Positions 9,273 to 18,361 are shown, counted from the first letter of the stretch. The stretch is DNA of 54,274 bases from Verrucomicrobiia bacterium Tous-C4TDCM (GCA_002304315.1 NEUO01000005.1:1-54274); one strand, 5' to 3'. The notes: generated by a model not told the origin, from the letters alone. Numbers and translations: made by a program.

Positions 9273-10779
9273 CTAGCGTCTTCGCAAGGGCGATGGCGCG
9301 GAGCATGCCCTTGGCCTTGTTGACGGTTTCTTCGTACTCGTAGGTCGGGTTCGAGTCGGCGACGACGCCGGCGCCGGCCTGGACGTAGGCCTTGCCGTCC
9401 TTGAGCAGGCAGGTGCGCAGGGTGATGCAGGAGTCGTGGCCGCCGTCGAAGCCGAAGTAGCCGACCGCGCCGGCGTAGGCGCAGCGCTTGCTCTTCTCGA
9501 GCTCGTTGATCACCTGCATCGCGCGGATCTTCGGCGCGCCGCTGACGGTCCCGGCGGGGAAAGTCGCGCGCAGGACATCGTAGGCGCTGTGGGTGTCGTC
9601 GAGCTCGCCGGTGACATTCGACACGATGTGCATGACGTGGCTGTAGCGCTCCACGATCATGAAGTCGTCGACCTTCACGCTGCCGTGCTTGGCGATCCGG
9701 CCGACGTCGTTGCGGGCGAGGTCGACCAGCATCAGGTGCTCGGCGCGCTCCTTAGGGTCGGCCAGCAGGTCGGCGGCGAGGGCGTCGTCCTCCTCCGGGG
9801 TCTTCCCTCTCCAGCGGGTGCCGGCGATCGGGCGGATGTCGATCCGGCCGCGGATCGCGCGGACGTGGACTTCCGGCGACGACCCGACCAGCGCGAACTC
9901 GCCGAGCTCCACGATGAACATGTACGGCGAAGGATTCACATGGCGCAGCGCGCGGTAGAGATCGACCGGCGAGCGGTGGAAATCGGTGGCGAAGCGCTGG
10001 CTCGGCACGAACTGGAACACGTCGCCCGCGGCGATGTATTCCTTTCCGCGAAGGACCATGTCCTCGTATTCCGCCTGGGTCGTGTTGCTTTGCGCAGGCT
10101 CCGGCTCGACCGGCGCGAGGCCGTTGAGGGCGGGCACGTGGAGCGGGCGATTGAGCATTTCCACCAGCGCCGCGACTTTCGTCCGGGCGGCGGCGTAGGC
10201 TTCTTCCAGCGTCGCATGGTCGCCGGTGAAGGCGTTGGCGATGATCTGGAGGCGGCGCAGGCGCTGGTCGAAGACGATCAGCGTGTCGGCCAGCATGAAC
10301 ACGGCGTCGGGAATCCCGAGCTCGTCTTTCGGCGGCGACGGCACGGTCGGCTCGAACTGGCGCACGGCATCGTAGGCGAGGTAACCGACCAGCCCGCCGC
10401 AGAAGGGCGGCAGGTTGCCGTGGAGGACGGGCTTGTAGCCGGCCATGTGGCGTTCCAGTGCGGCGAGCACGTCGTCTTCCACGGTGAACTTCTCGACCGA
10501 CGACCCTTCGCGGATGGTGAGATCTTTGCCGCGGGCCTCGATCACCCGGCGGGGTCCGCTGCCGATGATCGACCACCGTCCGCCCTTGTCACTGCTTTCG
10601 GCGCTTTCGAGCAGGAAGGAATGCCGCGCGTCGCGCACCTTGAGGTACGCCGACAGCGGCGTCTCGAAGTCCGCCGCGAGCTGGGTGTAAACAGGGACGA
10701 CATTGCCCTGTTCGGCGAGCTTGCGGAAGGCTTCGAACGACGGTTCGACCGGGATGGGATTCACGATGCGCGGGAGCAT
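9265..10779 (-). CDS. trpE: Anthranilate synthase component I
   Basis: 504 residues, family-typical length. The tryptophan-feedback motif LLES is at residues 56-59 (SFLLESAES), which argues for TrpE over PabB. Chorismate-binding blocks follow: RPIAGTRWRG, LVDLARNDVGR, FPAGTVSGAPKIRAM and QAGAGVVADS near the C-terminus. The enzyme converts chorismate to anthranilate with ammonia from TrpG. The frame stays open upstream to 11280, but the ATG at 10779 (MLPRIVNPIP) was chosen because it matches the normal N-terminus and avoids overlap with the upstream dehydrogenase gene. No leader peptide with tandem Trp codons was found upstream. Confidence 0.95.
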   Translation of the reverse strand: MLPRIVNPIPVEPSFEAFRKLAEQGNVVPVYTQLAADFETPLSAYLKVRDARHSFLLESAESSDKGGRWSIIGSGPRRVIEARGKDLTIREGSSVEKFTVEDDVLAALERHMAGYKPVLHGNLPPFCGGLVGYLAYDAVRQFEPTVPSPPKDELGIPDAVFMLADTLIVFDQRLRRLQIIANAFTGDHATLEEAYAAARTKVAALVEMLNRPLHVPALNGLAPVEPEPAQSNTTQAEYEDMVLRGKEYIAAGDVFQFVPSQRFATDFHRSPVDLYRALRHVNPSPYMFIVELGEFALVGSSPEVHVRAIRGRIDIRPIAGTRWRGKTPEEDDALAADLLADPKERAEHLMLVDLARNDVGRIAKHGSVKVDDFMIVERYSHVMHIVSNVTGELDDTHSAYDVLRATFPAGTVSGAPKIRAMQVINELEKSKRCAYAGAVGYFGFDGGHDSCITLRTCLLKDGKAYVQAGAGVVADSNPTYEYEETVNKAKGMLRAIALAKTLES

Positions 10780-10897
10780 GGCGGGCGGACGCCGGGGTGC
10801 AAGCCCGGAGGAGGCGGCTTCAACTGGCCCTGGGAGAGGTAAGGCGGACGGGATCCCGAAGATTCGTAGCTCCCCGGCGCGGCGACCCGTTCCCACA

Positions 10898-10916
10898 CGC
10901 AATTTGCAAAATTGCG
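10898..10916. repeat. Perfect 8-bp palindrome at a gene end
   Basis: CGCAATTT-GCA-AAATTGCG, an 8-bp perfect stem with a 3-base loop. It abuts the stop codon (10917-10919) of the minus-strand dehydrogenase. Its AT-rich centre is unusual for this genome. It could be a terminator without a U tract or a protein-binding site in the gap before trpE. Confidence 0.6.
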
Positions 10917-13067
10917 CTACTTCGCTGCCACGCGGGTCTTTGCCGGGGTAAAGCCGGGGGCTTCGGCGGTGATTTCCCAGGCCCCGCCGTTGCCGGCGTT
11001 TGCGGGCTTCGGGGCTAGGGCGAGCTTGCCTTTCGCGGTGCCGCGGGTCTCTGACATCCCCCCGGCCAGGGCCAGAATCGCGCTGATGATGGTCTCGCCC
11101 TCGGCGTCGGAAACGGCGATCTGTGGTGGCATCGGCACTTCGCCCCAGACTCCGGCGCCGCCGGTCTTCAGCTTGCCGCGCAGCCGCTCCAGCGCGCCGG
11201 CGTCGGCGCGGTTCTTCATGGCGACGTCGAGGTAGGACGGGCCGACCGAGGTCTTCTCGACCTGATGGCAGGCGAGGCATTGCTTGGAGGTCACCAGCTT
11301 CTCGATCTCCGAGCTGAACTGCGGGCCGCCGGCATCGTGGCCGGTCGGCGGAATGTAACGGGCGCGGACGACCACCTTGGAAGGATCGGCGGCACCCTTG
11401 ACGGAGAATGCCAGCTCTTCACCGAAGCCGAGCTGCGAAGGTTTGCCGGCAAGCTCCAGGTCCAACGCGGGCAGTGCCTGCTCCTGAATCAACGAGACCC
11501 GCGCGACGGCGACCTTGCCCTTCGCGTCCGTCGCCACGGCGCGCAGCTCGCTGCCGCCGGAGACGTGGGTGATCGAGGGACCGCTGCCGATCTTCAATTC
11601 GCCGGCACCTTCGGTCAGCCACCACTCGATGCTCACCTCTCCGCCGTCCGGATCCGAGGCGGTCGCGGTGTGTACGGTGCCGGCGGAAGCGATCTTGACG
11701 ACCGGCGGCTTGTTGCCGTCAGACGGCCGCAGGCGCCGGATCCGGCCGTCCTTGTTGAAGTACCAATCGCCGCCGTATTCCAGCAGCCAGACAGTGCCAT
11801 CGGCCGCCATCTCCATGTCCATCGGGTGCTTCAATCCGTCCATCAGAGGTTCGATCTTCACCAGCTTCTCCTCGTCGCCGAGCTTGGCCTTCCAAAGCTT
11901 GCTGCGCATCCAGTCGTAGATGAGAAGGGTGTGGTCGTCCTCCTTGCCAACCAGGTTGTACTTTCTACCAGGCTCGTAGTAGAAGACCGGGCCGGCCATC
12001 GCGTTGCGGCCGCCCTTGCCCAGCACCGGGAACTCCGGGCTTTCGGCGTAGGGATACCAGATGAAGGCCTTTTGTGCGGGCGGCAACTCGGCCAGGCCGG
12101 TGTTGTGCTTGCCGGGATTCTTCGGCGCGGCGGGATCGGTCATCGCGCCCGGCTTGCCGGTGGTGAAGTCGACGATCGGATACGGCTTGTTGTCGGCGAT
12201 CACGAAGGGCCAGCCGAAATTGCCGGCCTTCTTGGCCTGATTCACTTCGTCGTGGCCGCGCGGGCCCTTGGGACCCGCGTCGCCGGCATCGGGACCGACC
12301 TCGCCCCAGTAGACCACGCCGGTCTTCGGGTCGATCGACATGCGGAAGGGATTGCGGCAGCCCATCACGTAGATCTCCGGGCGGGTCTTGGCGGTGCCGG
12401 GCGGAAACAGGTTGCCGGCCGGGATTTCGTAGCCGTCCTCGGTCGGGCGGATCCGCAGGACCTTGCCGCGGAGGTCGTTGGTGCTGCCCGCGCTGCGCAT
12501 CGCGTTGGCATGGTCGTGGCCGTCGCGGTCGTCGATCGGGGCGACGCCGCCGCTCTCGAAGGGATTGGTGTTGTCGCCGGTCAGCAGGTAGAGCAGGCCG
12601 TCGGCCGAGAAGGCGAGCGATCCGCCGTGGTGGCAGACCCGGTCGCGGCGGTCGGTCACCACGTCGAACAGGACTTTCTCCGAGGCGAGGTCGAGCTTGC
12701 CGTCCTTCAGGGTGAAGCGCGACAGGCGGTTGAGCATTTCCTTCGCGTGGCTGTAGTAGATGAAGACCCGTTGGTTTTTCGCAAAAGCGGGATCGAGGGT
12801 GATCCCGAGGATGCCGTCCTCGCGGGCCCAATTCGATTTGGAATCCGCCTGCGTCAGCGCGGTGACCGGGATGTTGCCGATCTCAAAGACGCCGCCGGTC
12901 GACGGCCGGACGCGGAGCACCCGGCCCTCGCGCTCGACGACGTAGAGGTCGCCGTTCGGCGCGACCGCGATTTCCATCGGGTCGCGCAGGCTTTCGGCGA
13001 AGAAGGTGCTTTCGATTTCGGCGGCACTCGCGACAGCGAGGAAGGTGAGGCAGGCAAAGGTTCGCAT
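10917..13067 (-). CDS. Exported GSDH-type sugar dehydrogenase fused to cytochrome c
   Basis: 716 residues with signal peptide MRTFACLTFLAVASA. Residues ~20-480 form a glucose/sorbosone dehydrogenase-type beta-propeller (PMEIAVAPNGDLYVVEREG, DGILGITLDPAF, HHGGSLAFSADGLLYLLTGD, GCRNPFRMSIDPKTG). A PKD/Ig-like stretch follows (~490-560, TATASDPDGGEVSIEWW). The C-terminal class I cytochrome c has a CLACH haem motif at 597-601 and a plausible Met ligand in GEVPMPPQ. Such fusions oxidise sugars or related compounds in the periplasm, with electrons leaving through the built-in haem. Quinone (PQQ) dependence is inferred from the family. The ATG at 13067 was chosen because the signal peptide starts there; the longer frame upstream runs into a repeat element. 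Confidence 0.85.
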   Translation of the reverse strand: MRTFACLTFLAVASAAEIESTFFAESLRDPMEIAVAPNGDLYVVEREGRVLRVRPSTGGVFEIGNIPVTALTQADSKSNWAREDGILGITLDPAFAKNQRVFIYYSHAKEMLNRLSRFTLKDGKLDLASEKVLFDVVTDRRDRVCHHGGSLAFSADGLLYLLTGDNTNPFESGGVAPIDDRDGHDHANAMRSAGSTNDLRGKVLRIRPTEDGYEIPAGNLFPPGTAKTRPEIYVMGCRNPFRMSIDPKTGVVYWGEVGPDAGDAGPKGPRGHDEVNQAKKAGNFGWPFVIADNKPYPIVDFTTGKPGAMTDPAAPKNPGKHNTGLAELPPAQKAFIWYPYAESPEFPVLGKGGRNAMAGPVFYYEPGRKYNLVGKEDDHTLLIYDWMRSKLWKAKLGDEEKLVKIEPLMDGLKHPMDMEMAADGTVWLLEYGGDWYFNKDGRIRRLRPSDGNKPPVVKIASAGTVHTATASDPDGGEVSIEWWLTEGAGELKIGSGPSITHVSGGSELRAVATDAKGKVAVARVSLIQEQALPALDLELAGKPSQLGFGEELAFSVKGAADPSKVVVRARYIPPTGHDAGGPQFSSEIEKLVTSKQCLACHQVEKTSVGPSYLDVAMKNRADAGALERLRGKLKTGGAGVWGEVPMPPQIAVSDAEGETIISAILALAGGMSETRGTAKGKLALAPKPANAGNGGAWEITAEAPGFTPAKTRVAAK

Positions 13068-13117
13068 GGGCGGGGAGACTCTACACGATCTGGCAAGCGG
13101 GTATTTCAAGGTGGGGG

Positions 13118-13234
13118 CCATGGACTGCGTGCAGCCTGCTGCCGCTCTCCTTCCGTCAGCCTGCTGGCGAGTCCGGGCCTGACTCCACAGCAGGCTGTGG
13201 CAACAAAGCGGCAGCAGGCTGCCGCAGTCCATGG
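13118..13234. repeat. Palindromic mosaic repeat, copy 1
   Basis: A 117-base element bounded by near-perfect inverted arms of about 28 bases (13118-13146 against 13207-13234, one extra base in the left arm), each starting CCATGGACTGCG. The interior holds two smaller palindromes, including CCACAGC-AG-GCTGTGG. A second copy is at 24082-24226, where the ~60-base centre is in the opposite orientation. It lies in the upstream region of the sugar dehydrogenase gene. No open frame, so probably a REP/MITE-like element. Confidence 0.9.
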
Positions 13235-13276
13235 GCACGGATCGGCGATCCGGACCTGAAGAAGCAGCGGGCAGGG

Positions 13277-13316
13277 AGGTACCGTTCCGGTCGGCCTAGG
13301 GAGTCCGACCCTACCT
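13277..13316. repeat. Hairpin downstream of the SRPBCC gene
   Basis: AGGTA and GGTCGG (13277-13281, 13289-13294) pair with CCGACC and TACCT (13305-13310, 13312-13316) around the loop CCTAGGGAGT. It lies right after the stop codon of the minus-strand gene that ends at 13318, so it may help end that transcript, but no U tract follows. Confidence 0.5.
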
Positions 13317-13317
13317 T

Positions 13318-14235
13318 TCACGGCTTCGCCGGGAGATGGACGCGCGTCACCAACTCTCCTTCCGGGGTCACCGTCGGGTCGTTGTCGTAGATTTCGAACA
13401 TCGGCACCTTCTTGTCCGCCGCGAAGAGCTTCGCCCGGCCGTGCATCATCCCGGCCGCCCAGGCATTGCCGAGATGGCGGTAGGCACCGGTGTGTTTCAC
13501 GACGTAGGCGGTGCAGGCCGGGATCTCGCCGGCGGTGAATTCCCCGGTCGCTGCGGCATCCGTCGGCACGGCGACGGTGCAATCCGCGATGCCCTTCACC
13601 GGATCCCAACGGTGTGTGATCGAAAAAGGCGCTCCGCCCGGAGTCGCGCCGCTGGCTTCCATCCAGGCCATGAGCTTCGCGAAATCCCGCTCCATCGCCG
13701 GCCCGATTTCGGGGATGGAACAGCTCGACCTCACGCCGACAAATTTGAAACCGCCTGCCGCCTGCTTGCCGATGAACTCCAGCTTCGATGGCACCGCACC
13801 GGTCTCCGCGAGGTCTTTGATCATCTTCAGCCCGCGATCGTAGTCAGCACCGATCCACGCGCTCATCATGCCTTTCATCCAGAACATGAACCACGGCAGC
13901 GCGCCTTCCATGTTCCAGGTCAGCTCGGTCGCGCCGTCGTGCTCGGCGAGGAAAAAGTCGGCCTTGTTCACCGATTTCCACGGCTTGAGGAAAGTAAGGC
14001 GGTAATGGATCGACCACGGCGGGTCGCCACCGGTGATTTCCATCTCGCCGCTGCCGGTGATGGGGCCGTCCCAAGTGTAGCCGCGGCCGTCGTCGGAATA
14101 ACTGAGCTTCGCGGACGGCTCCGCGATCAGCCACGGCGACCAAAGCGGCCACGACTTGAAATCGCGGACGAGATCGTAGACCTGCTGCACCGGCGCGGCG
14201 ATGCGGATGGATTTGCTGACGGTGAAGAGGGGCAT
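13318..14235 (-). CDS. SRPBCC-domain protein fused to a GyrI-like effector-binding domain
   Basis: 305 residues, no signal peptide. Residues 1-145 form an SRPBCC (START/polyketide-cyclase-like) fold: VSKSIRIAAPVQQVYDLVRD, WPLWSPWL, TELTWNMEGALPWFMFW. Residues ~160-305 resemble GyrI/AraC-effector-binding domains (GVRSSCSIPEIGP, YVVKHTGAYRHLGNAW, VTRVHLPAKP). Both folds bind small hydrophobic or cationic ligands, so a ligand-binding or sequestering role is likely; no enzyme activity can be claimed. It has no DNA-binding domain, so it is not itself a regulator of the BmrR/AraC type. A TCGAACG heptad array lies 78-133 bases upstream of the start. Confidence 0.8.
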   Translation of the reverse strand: MPLFTVSKSIRIAAPVQQVYDLVRDFKSWPLWSPWLIAEPSAKLSYSDDGRGYTWDGPITGSGEMEITGGDPPWSIHYRLTFLKPWKSVNKADFFLAEHDGATELTWNMEGALPWFMFWMKGMMSAWIGADYDRGLKMIKDLAETGAVPSKLEFIGKQAAGGFKFVGVRSSCSIPEIGPAMERDFAKLMAWMEASGATPGGAPFSITHRWDPVKGIADCTVAVPTDAAATGEFTAGEIPACTAYVVKHTGAYRHLGNAWAAGMMHGRAKLFAADKKVPMFEIYDNDPTVTPEGELVTRVHLPAKP

Positions 14236-14312
14236 GGTGGGAGAGGGGCGGGATTTCGGGCAGCTTGAACGGGAAATCGCGGGAAGGGAAGCTGCGGTTC
14301 ACGGGGGAGGAT

Positions 14313-14368
14313 TCGAACGTCGAACGTCGAACGTCGAACATCGAACGCCCAACGTCGAATATCGAAGT
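14313..14368. repeat. Heptad tandem repeat, TCGAACG x8
   Basis: Eight 7-base units: TCGAACG three times, then TCGAACA, TCGAACG, CCCAACG, TCGAATA and TCGAAGT. Later units diverge, as in an ageing array. It sits in the leader of the SRPBCC gene. The period matches the trpG array, but the unit differs. Confidence 0.9.
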
Positions 14369-14413
14369 GAAAGGCAGGAAATGCGCCGGTCTCACGACCT
14401 GCACTCCCGGGCG

Positions 14414-16513
14414 CTACCTCGTCTCCTCCAGCGCCTCACGGATCTGCGCCACTTCCTGTCTGACCAACTCCGCCTCGGCCGGTGTCAGCCCCCAGTTCTC
14501 GGGAAGGAAGGTCGTTGTCGTATCGAGCGCGAACCAGTGACGCTCGACCGCGTGGTAAAGCGGCATCGCCACGGCGAACATCAAGGCCCCCGCGACGTAG
14601 GCGGGGAAGACCAACCGCGCTAGCACCAAGCGCCGCAGCAGATTCCTCCTCCGCGAAAACAGGCCTCGCAAGATCCCCGCCATCCCGATGAGCAGGGCGA
14701 TCGCCAGCAAGCTGGCGCCCGCCCACAGCCATCCTTGTCCCGGATCTGAGGCCCGTCCGGGATCCAGCTCGATCATCGACCGGCCCGAAAAGAAATCCCC
14801 GCCTTCCATCAGCGGCTCCGGCAGCGTCATCCACTGCGCCAAGCCAAAGACCGGGAGAGCCGCGCCCGCTGCGATCACCGCGAGCCAGCCCGCGACCGGC
14901 GGGCCTGCCGCGAGCGCCGCCCGCCCGGCACGGCGTGTTAGATAGGTGCGAGCGACCAGCGGCGGCAGCAGCAGCATCACCAGCAGGACCGAGGCGAGCT
15001 GCCCCGCCAGAATCGAGCCGCCCTGCGTGGAAAGGCTCCATGCGCGGCTGCCGAGCGGCGTGAAATGAATGACCGCCAGCGCCAGCAAATACGGCAGCCC
15101 TGCGCCCACCAACGCCACATGCAGCAGGTCGCGGGGTCCTGCCAGCATCGCGAGCCGCCCCGACAAGCACCGCACCAGGATGGAGCCGCGAAAGCGATAG
15201 ATCGCCACTGCTACCGCCGCCAAAGCGAGCACGCCCCAGCCGGCGATGGCTGCCAGGCGATCCAGCAGCGCATACTCCGCCAGCCGACCGGGCCGCAGTT
15301 TTCCCTCGCCGGGCATTTCCAGTGGAAACGATTGCTGATGGAAATACGAACCGTAGAGCGCTTCCTGGTTCTTTGCTTCCTCGAAATGCATCGCCTTGTG
15401 GAGTGGCGAATGGTCGCGCGATAGCTTCTCTTTCCGCTCCCGAAGTCGCACGGCCATGTCCGCCAACTCCAAATCCTCCGCCGTCGCAATAAGGCCATCG
15501 AGCGGCGCTCCTGCGCTTGATCGAAGGATGAGTAGATTCAGCAGCGTCAGGCGACCATCCGCCGTCAGGCGACCGAAGAGCCGGTCCCAGCTTTCCACCA
15601 GCTTGAGAAATCCCTCGCGGTCGCCTTGTGTCCGACACGCCTGCGCCTTGGCGGAGATCACTTCATAGAGCCGGAACCCGTTCACGCTCACGATACCATC
15701 CATGAAAAGGTAATGGCACAGAGGTGCGATCGAAAGGATATCGTCTGCTGGCGAGAGCAGCGGCAAGCGTCTTGAGAGCAGTTCGTTTTCGTAGCCTTCG
15801 AAGCGCGGTGCCATTGCCGCGGCGTGCAAGTGATCGAGCGTCTTGCGCCACTTCGCATCGTCCGTGACCTCGTAAATGGTGGGCGGTCGCGGCTCCCCGC
15901 GTTTCCGCGGCACGTCCAAGGATTGCACCGCGCCGGGCGATTCCGCAATCGCCGCCAGGTAGTGGATGTAGCCGTTGTCCGGCTCCAGCCGCAACGCCTC
16001 CGCGAGCAGCTCCGGCGGCAGGGTCTTCTCTTCCTTCACCTGCCATCGCGCATGTTCGGCAAGGTAGGCCGGGTTCGCCGGATCGGATTCCCACAGCCCC
16101 TTCATCCGGTCGCCACCCGGTCTCGCATCGGGGTCGCCCATCTGCAGCAAGCGGTCCTGCGGGGAAAGCCCGCGCACGATCTTGTCCGCCGGCATTTCAA
16201 GGGCATCAAAGTCCGAGGACACCATTCCGCGCAGCCAGAGGAACTCGTCGCGCTGCGCGAACAGCCCCGCCAACGTCCACACGGCGAGGGCCAGGGAAAC
16301 GACCGCCGCCGAGCCAAGGACGAGCCGCCAACGGTGGCGCGGCTTGGCATCCGCCCGATCAAAGCGCCGGGCCAGCGCGTCAAGCGGCTCGCCGCGGTCC
16401 GGCGCGTGGTGCAGGGCTTCCTGCAGCTCCCGCTTCGCGATCACTTGCAACTCCGCGTTGTCGTCGAAGGAGCGGACGGCGGCGTCGAGGAAGGCATCGG
16501 CCGGAACGGGCAT
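14414..16513 (-). CDS. Large integral membrane protein of unknown function
   Basis: 699 residues. A short cytoplasmic N-terminus (MPVPADAFLDAAVRSF...) resembles the membrane-proximal tails of verrucomicrobial membrane proteins. One membrane segment follows at ~59-82 (LVLGSAAVVSLALAVWTLAG). A soluble, helical ~350-residue middle region comes next (repeated AEHARWQVKEE, LAEALRLEPDNGYIHYLAA, which looks TPR-like). A C-terminal block from ~415 to 680 holds about six more membrane segments. No catalytic motif was recognised. The ATG at 16513 was preferred over upstream starts because they add a Pro/Arg-rich out-of-context stretch. It is divergent from the small exported protein at 16640 and shares a 126-base upstream region with it. 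Confidence 0.75.
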   Translation of the reverse strand: MPVPADAFLDAAVRSFDDNAELQVIAKRELQEALHHAPDRGEPLDALARRFDRADAKPRHRWRLVLGSAAVVSLALAVWTLAGLFAQRDEFLWLRGMVSSDFDALEMPADKIVRGLSPQDRLLQMGDPDARPGGDRMKGLWESDPANPAYLAEHARWQVKEEKTLPPELLAEALRLEPDNGYIHYLAAIAESPGAVQSLDVPRKRGEPRPPTIYEVTDDAKWRKTLDHLHAAAMAPRFEGYENELLSRRLPLLSPADDILSIAPLCHYLFMDGIVSVNGFRLYEVISAKAQACRTQGDREGFLKLVESWDRLFGRLTADGRLTLLNLLILRSSAGAPLDGLIATAEDLELADMAVRLRERKEKLSRDHSPLHKAMHFEEAKNQEALYGSYFHQQSFPLEMPGEGKLRPGRLAEYALLDRLAAIAGWGVLALAAVAVAIYRFRGSILVRCLSGRLAMLAGPRDLLHVALVGAGLPYLLALAVIHFTPLGSRAWSLSTQGGSILAGQLASVLLVMLLLPPLVARTYLTRRAGRAALAAGPPVAGWLAVIAAGAALPVFGLAQWMTLPEPLMEGGDFFSGRSMIELDPGRASDPGQGWLWAGASLLAIALLIGMAGILRGLFSRRRNLLRRLVLARLVFPAYVAGALMFAVAMPLYHAVERHWFALDTTTTFLPENWGLTPAEAELVRQEVAQIREALEETR

Positions 16514-16625
16514 GGTGGGAGCATCCGGGGAAGGCGCTTGGGGCGGCAAGCACGGATGCGGGGGCGTGGAGGCTTTCGATCGGCAGTCAGGGACCATTCG
16601 GGCCGGTCTGAAGACCAGCGCTCCC

Positions 16626-16638
16626 GGGGGGGGGGGGG
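16626..16638. repeat. Poly-G tract (G13) at a translation start
   Basis: Thirteen consecutive G residues end two bases before the ATG at 16640. The tract covers the whole Shine-Dalgarno position. G tracts this long are mutational hot spots in bacteria, and length changes here would alter ribosome binding or spacing without changing the protein. A sequencing or assembly length error is also possible. Confidence 0.9.
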
Positions 16639-16639
16639 T

Positions 16640-16927
16640 ATGAACTGTAGGATCATCGCGGGCTTGGCCTGCTGCGGCGGATACCTGTCCGCCGCGGACT
16701 ACTACATCAGCCCCTCCGGCCCGGCGGGATTCCGGCAGGGCAGTGTCTTCCGCTTTCAATACCGCAAGGCGGCCCCGGAGCTGAGCTACGAGGGCCAGAG
16801 CAGCACCAACTTCGGCAACTGGCCGGCGACAGGCGTGGCGGAGCAGTCCGATGGCAACGGACTCTTCTGGCGCAATTTCCCGATCAGTTCCGGCAGGATT
16901 TTCGTCCGGCTAGCGGTTGATCCATAG
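16640..16927 (+). CDS. Small exported protein, isolated C-terminal beta module
   Basis: 95 residues with a likely signal peptide (MNCRIIAGLACCGGYLSAA). The mature part reads VFRFQYRKAAPELSYEGQSS, then FGNW, and ends ISSGRIFVRLAVDP. This pattern (F-x-Y-R ... Y-x-x-x-x-S-x-x-x-x-W ... FxRLxVD) matches the terminal beta module of large verrucomicrobial surface proteins, including the giant protein at 587-6127 (end KLFGRLTVDYNP). It looks like that module on its own with its own secretion signal: either a remnant of a larger protein or a small surface protein. The G13 tract directly upstream could make its expression variable. Function unknown. Confidence 0.6.
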   Translation: MNCRIIAGLACCGGYLSAADYYISPSGPAGFRQGSVFRFQYRKAAPELSYEGQSSTNFGNWPATGVAEQSDGNGLFWRNFPISSGRIFVRLAVDP

Positions 16928-16957
16928 GGTTCATCCAGCGACTTTCCCCCACACTCT

Positions 16958-16990
16958 GATGGGTGATTGAAGGATTGGTGATTGATGATT
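16958..16990. repeat. Degenerate heptad array, GATTGNT-like
   Basis: Units GATGGGT, GATTGAAG, GATTGGT, GATTGAT, GATT (7-8-7-7-4 bases) in the leader of lysC, 69-101 bases before its start. It is short and degenerate, but the period is the same as in the three other arrays. Confidence 0.6.
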
Positions 16991-17058
16991 CCCCCATGCC
17001 CCACCCCGTGCTTGCCAAGCCCCGGCACCTCCCTTTAACTCCCGCCCGCTTCAAGGCC

Positions 17059-18288
17059 ATGGCCCTCATCGTCCAAAAATACGGCGGCACCTCCGTCGGC
17101 TCCATCGACCGCATGCGCAACGTCGCGGCGCGCCTCAAGCGCACCCGCGACGCCGGCAACCAGGTGGTCGCCGTCGTCTCCGCAATGTCCGGCATCACCG
17201 ACGGCCTGATCAAGATGGCCAAGGAACTCGGCGAGAACCCGTCCGAGCGCGAGATGGACGTGCTCCTTTCCACCGGCGAACAGCAGTCGATCGCGCTGGT
17301 CGCGATGGCCCTGCATGAAATCGACGTGCCCGCCGTTTCCGTCACCGGCCGCCAGGCGGGCATCCACACCCGGGGCTCCCACACCCGCGGCCGGATCGAG
17401 GACATCGACCCGTCCTACATGAAGTGCGAGCTGGAGTCCGGCAAGGCGCTGGTCGTTGCCGGCTTCCAGGGCATCACGCCGGAAGGCATGATCCACACCC
17501 TCGGCCGCGGCGGCTCCGACCTCACCGCGATCGCCATTTCCGCCGCGCTGAAGGCCGACGTTTGCCAGATCCTCACCGACGTCGACGGCGTTTACACCTG
17601 CGACCCGCGGATCGTCCCGAACGCCCGCAAGCTGCCCGAGATTTCCTACGACGAGATGCTGGAAATGGCCTCGTCCGGCTCGAAGGTCATGCAGTCGCGG
17701 TCGGTCGAGTTCGCCAAGAAATACGGCGTCGTTTTCGAAGTCCGCTCATCCCTCAATGACAACCCGGGCACGCTGGTGCTCGAAGAACATCCTGCCATGG
17801 AAAACGTCGTCATCCGCGGAGTCTCCATCGAGCGCTCCCAAGCCCGCGTCACCATCACCGGCATCCCCGACGTCCCCGGCATGTCCGGCAAGATCCTCGG
17901 GGCGCTCGGCGACGCGGAAATCAACCTCGACATGATCGTCTCGAACATCGCCAGCGACGGCCTCGCGCGGCACTCGTTCACGATGCATTCGAACGACCTC
18001 GGCAAGGCCCAGGCCGCGCTCAAGCCGGTGCTCGCCGCGCTCAGCCCCGACGCCAAGATCGAGACCGAAGGCGGGATCGCGAAATTGTCGGCCGTCGGGA
18101 TTGGCATGCGCTCCCACTCCGGCGTCGCCGCCACCATGTTCAAGGCCCTCGGCGACGCGGGCATCAACATCGGCATGATTTCCACGTCCGAGATCAAGAT
18201 CGCGGTGACCGTCGAGGAAACCAGCATCGAGGACGCCGCCCGCGCCGTGCACGATGCCTTCCAGCTCGACAAGGAGCCGGTGAGGTAA
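17059..18288 (+). CDS. lysC: Aspartate kinase
   Basis: 409 residues, the length of monofunctional alpha-type aspartokinases. The N-terminus shows the kinase motif VQKYGGTSVG (residues 5-14). The amino acid kinase core runs to ~250 (VSAMSGITDGLI, STGEQQSIAL, TLGRGGSDLTA). Two ACT domains follow at ~265-335 and ~345-409 (ITGIPDVPGMSGKILGALGD, VGIGMRSHSGVAATMFKALG), the usual sites of lysine/threonine feedback. It phosphorylates L-aspartate, the first step to lysine, threonine and methionine. asd, the next enzyme of the pathway, is 2.5 kb away on the other strand. ATG 17059 gives the canonical MALIVQKYGG start; the frame is open further upstream, but only through the repeat-bearing leader. An internal start for a beta subunit near residue 250 is possible but not shown. 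Confidence 0.95.
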   Translation: MALIVQKYGGTSVGSIDRMRNVAARLKRTRDAGNQVVAVVSAMSGITDGLIKMAKELGENPSEREMDVLLSTGEQQSIALVAMALHEIDVPAVSVTGRQAGIHTRGSHTRGRIEDIDPSYMKCELESGKALVVAGFQGITPEGMIHTLGRGGSDLTAIAISAALKADVCQILTDVDGVYTCDPRIVPNARKLPEISYDEMLEMASSGSKVMQSRSVEFAKKYGVVFEVRSSLNDNPGTLVLEEHPAMENVVIRGVSIERSQARVTITGIPDVPGMSGKILGALGDAEINLDMIVSNIASDGLARHSFTMHSNDLGKAQAALKPVLAALSPDAKIETEGGIAKLSAVGIGMRSHSGVAATMFKALGDAGINIGMISTSEIKIAVTVEETSIEDAARAVHDAFQLDKEPVR

Positions 18289-18361
18289 GTCTCCGCGCCC
18301 AATCGGCGAAGTGAGCCGCTTGAGCGGTTGCAGCCGCCGCGAATCCATCGACACTCGCGCC

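Noticed and set aside
9265-11280. A longer trpE starting near 11280
   Set aside because: The extra residues are Arg-rich, overlap the dehydrogenase gene on the same strand and do not match the family; ATG 10779 fits.
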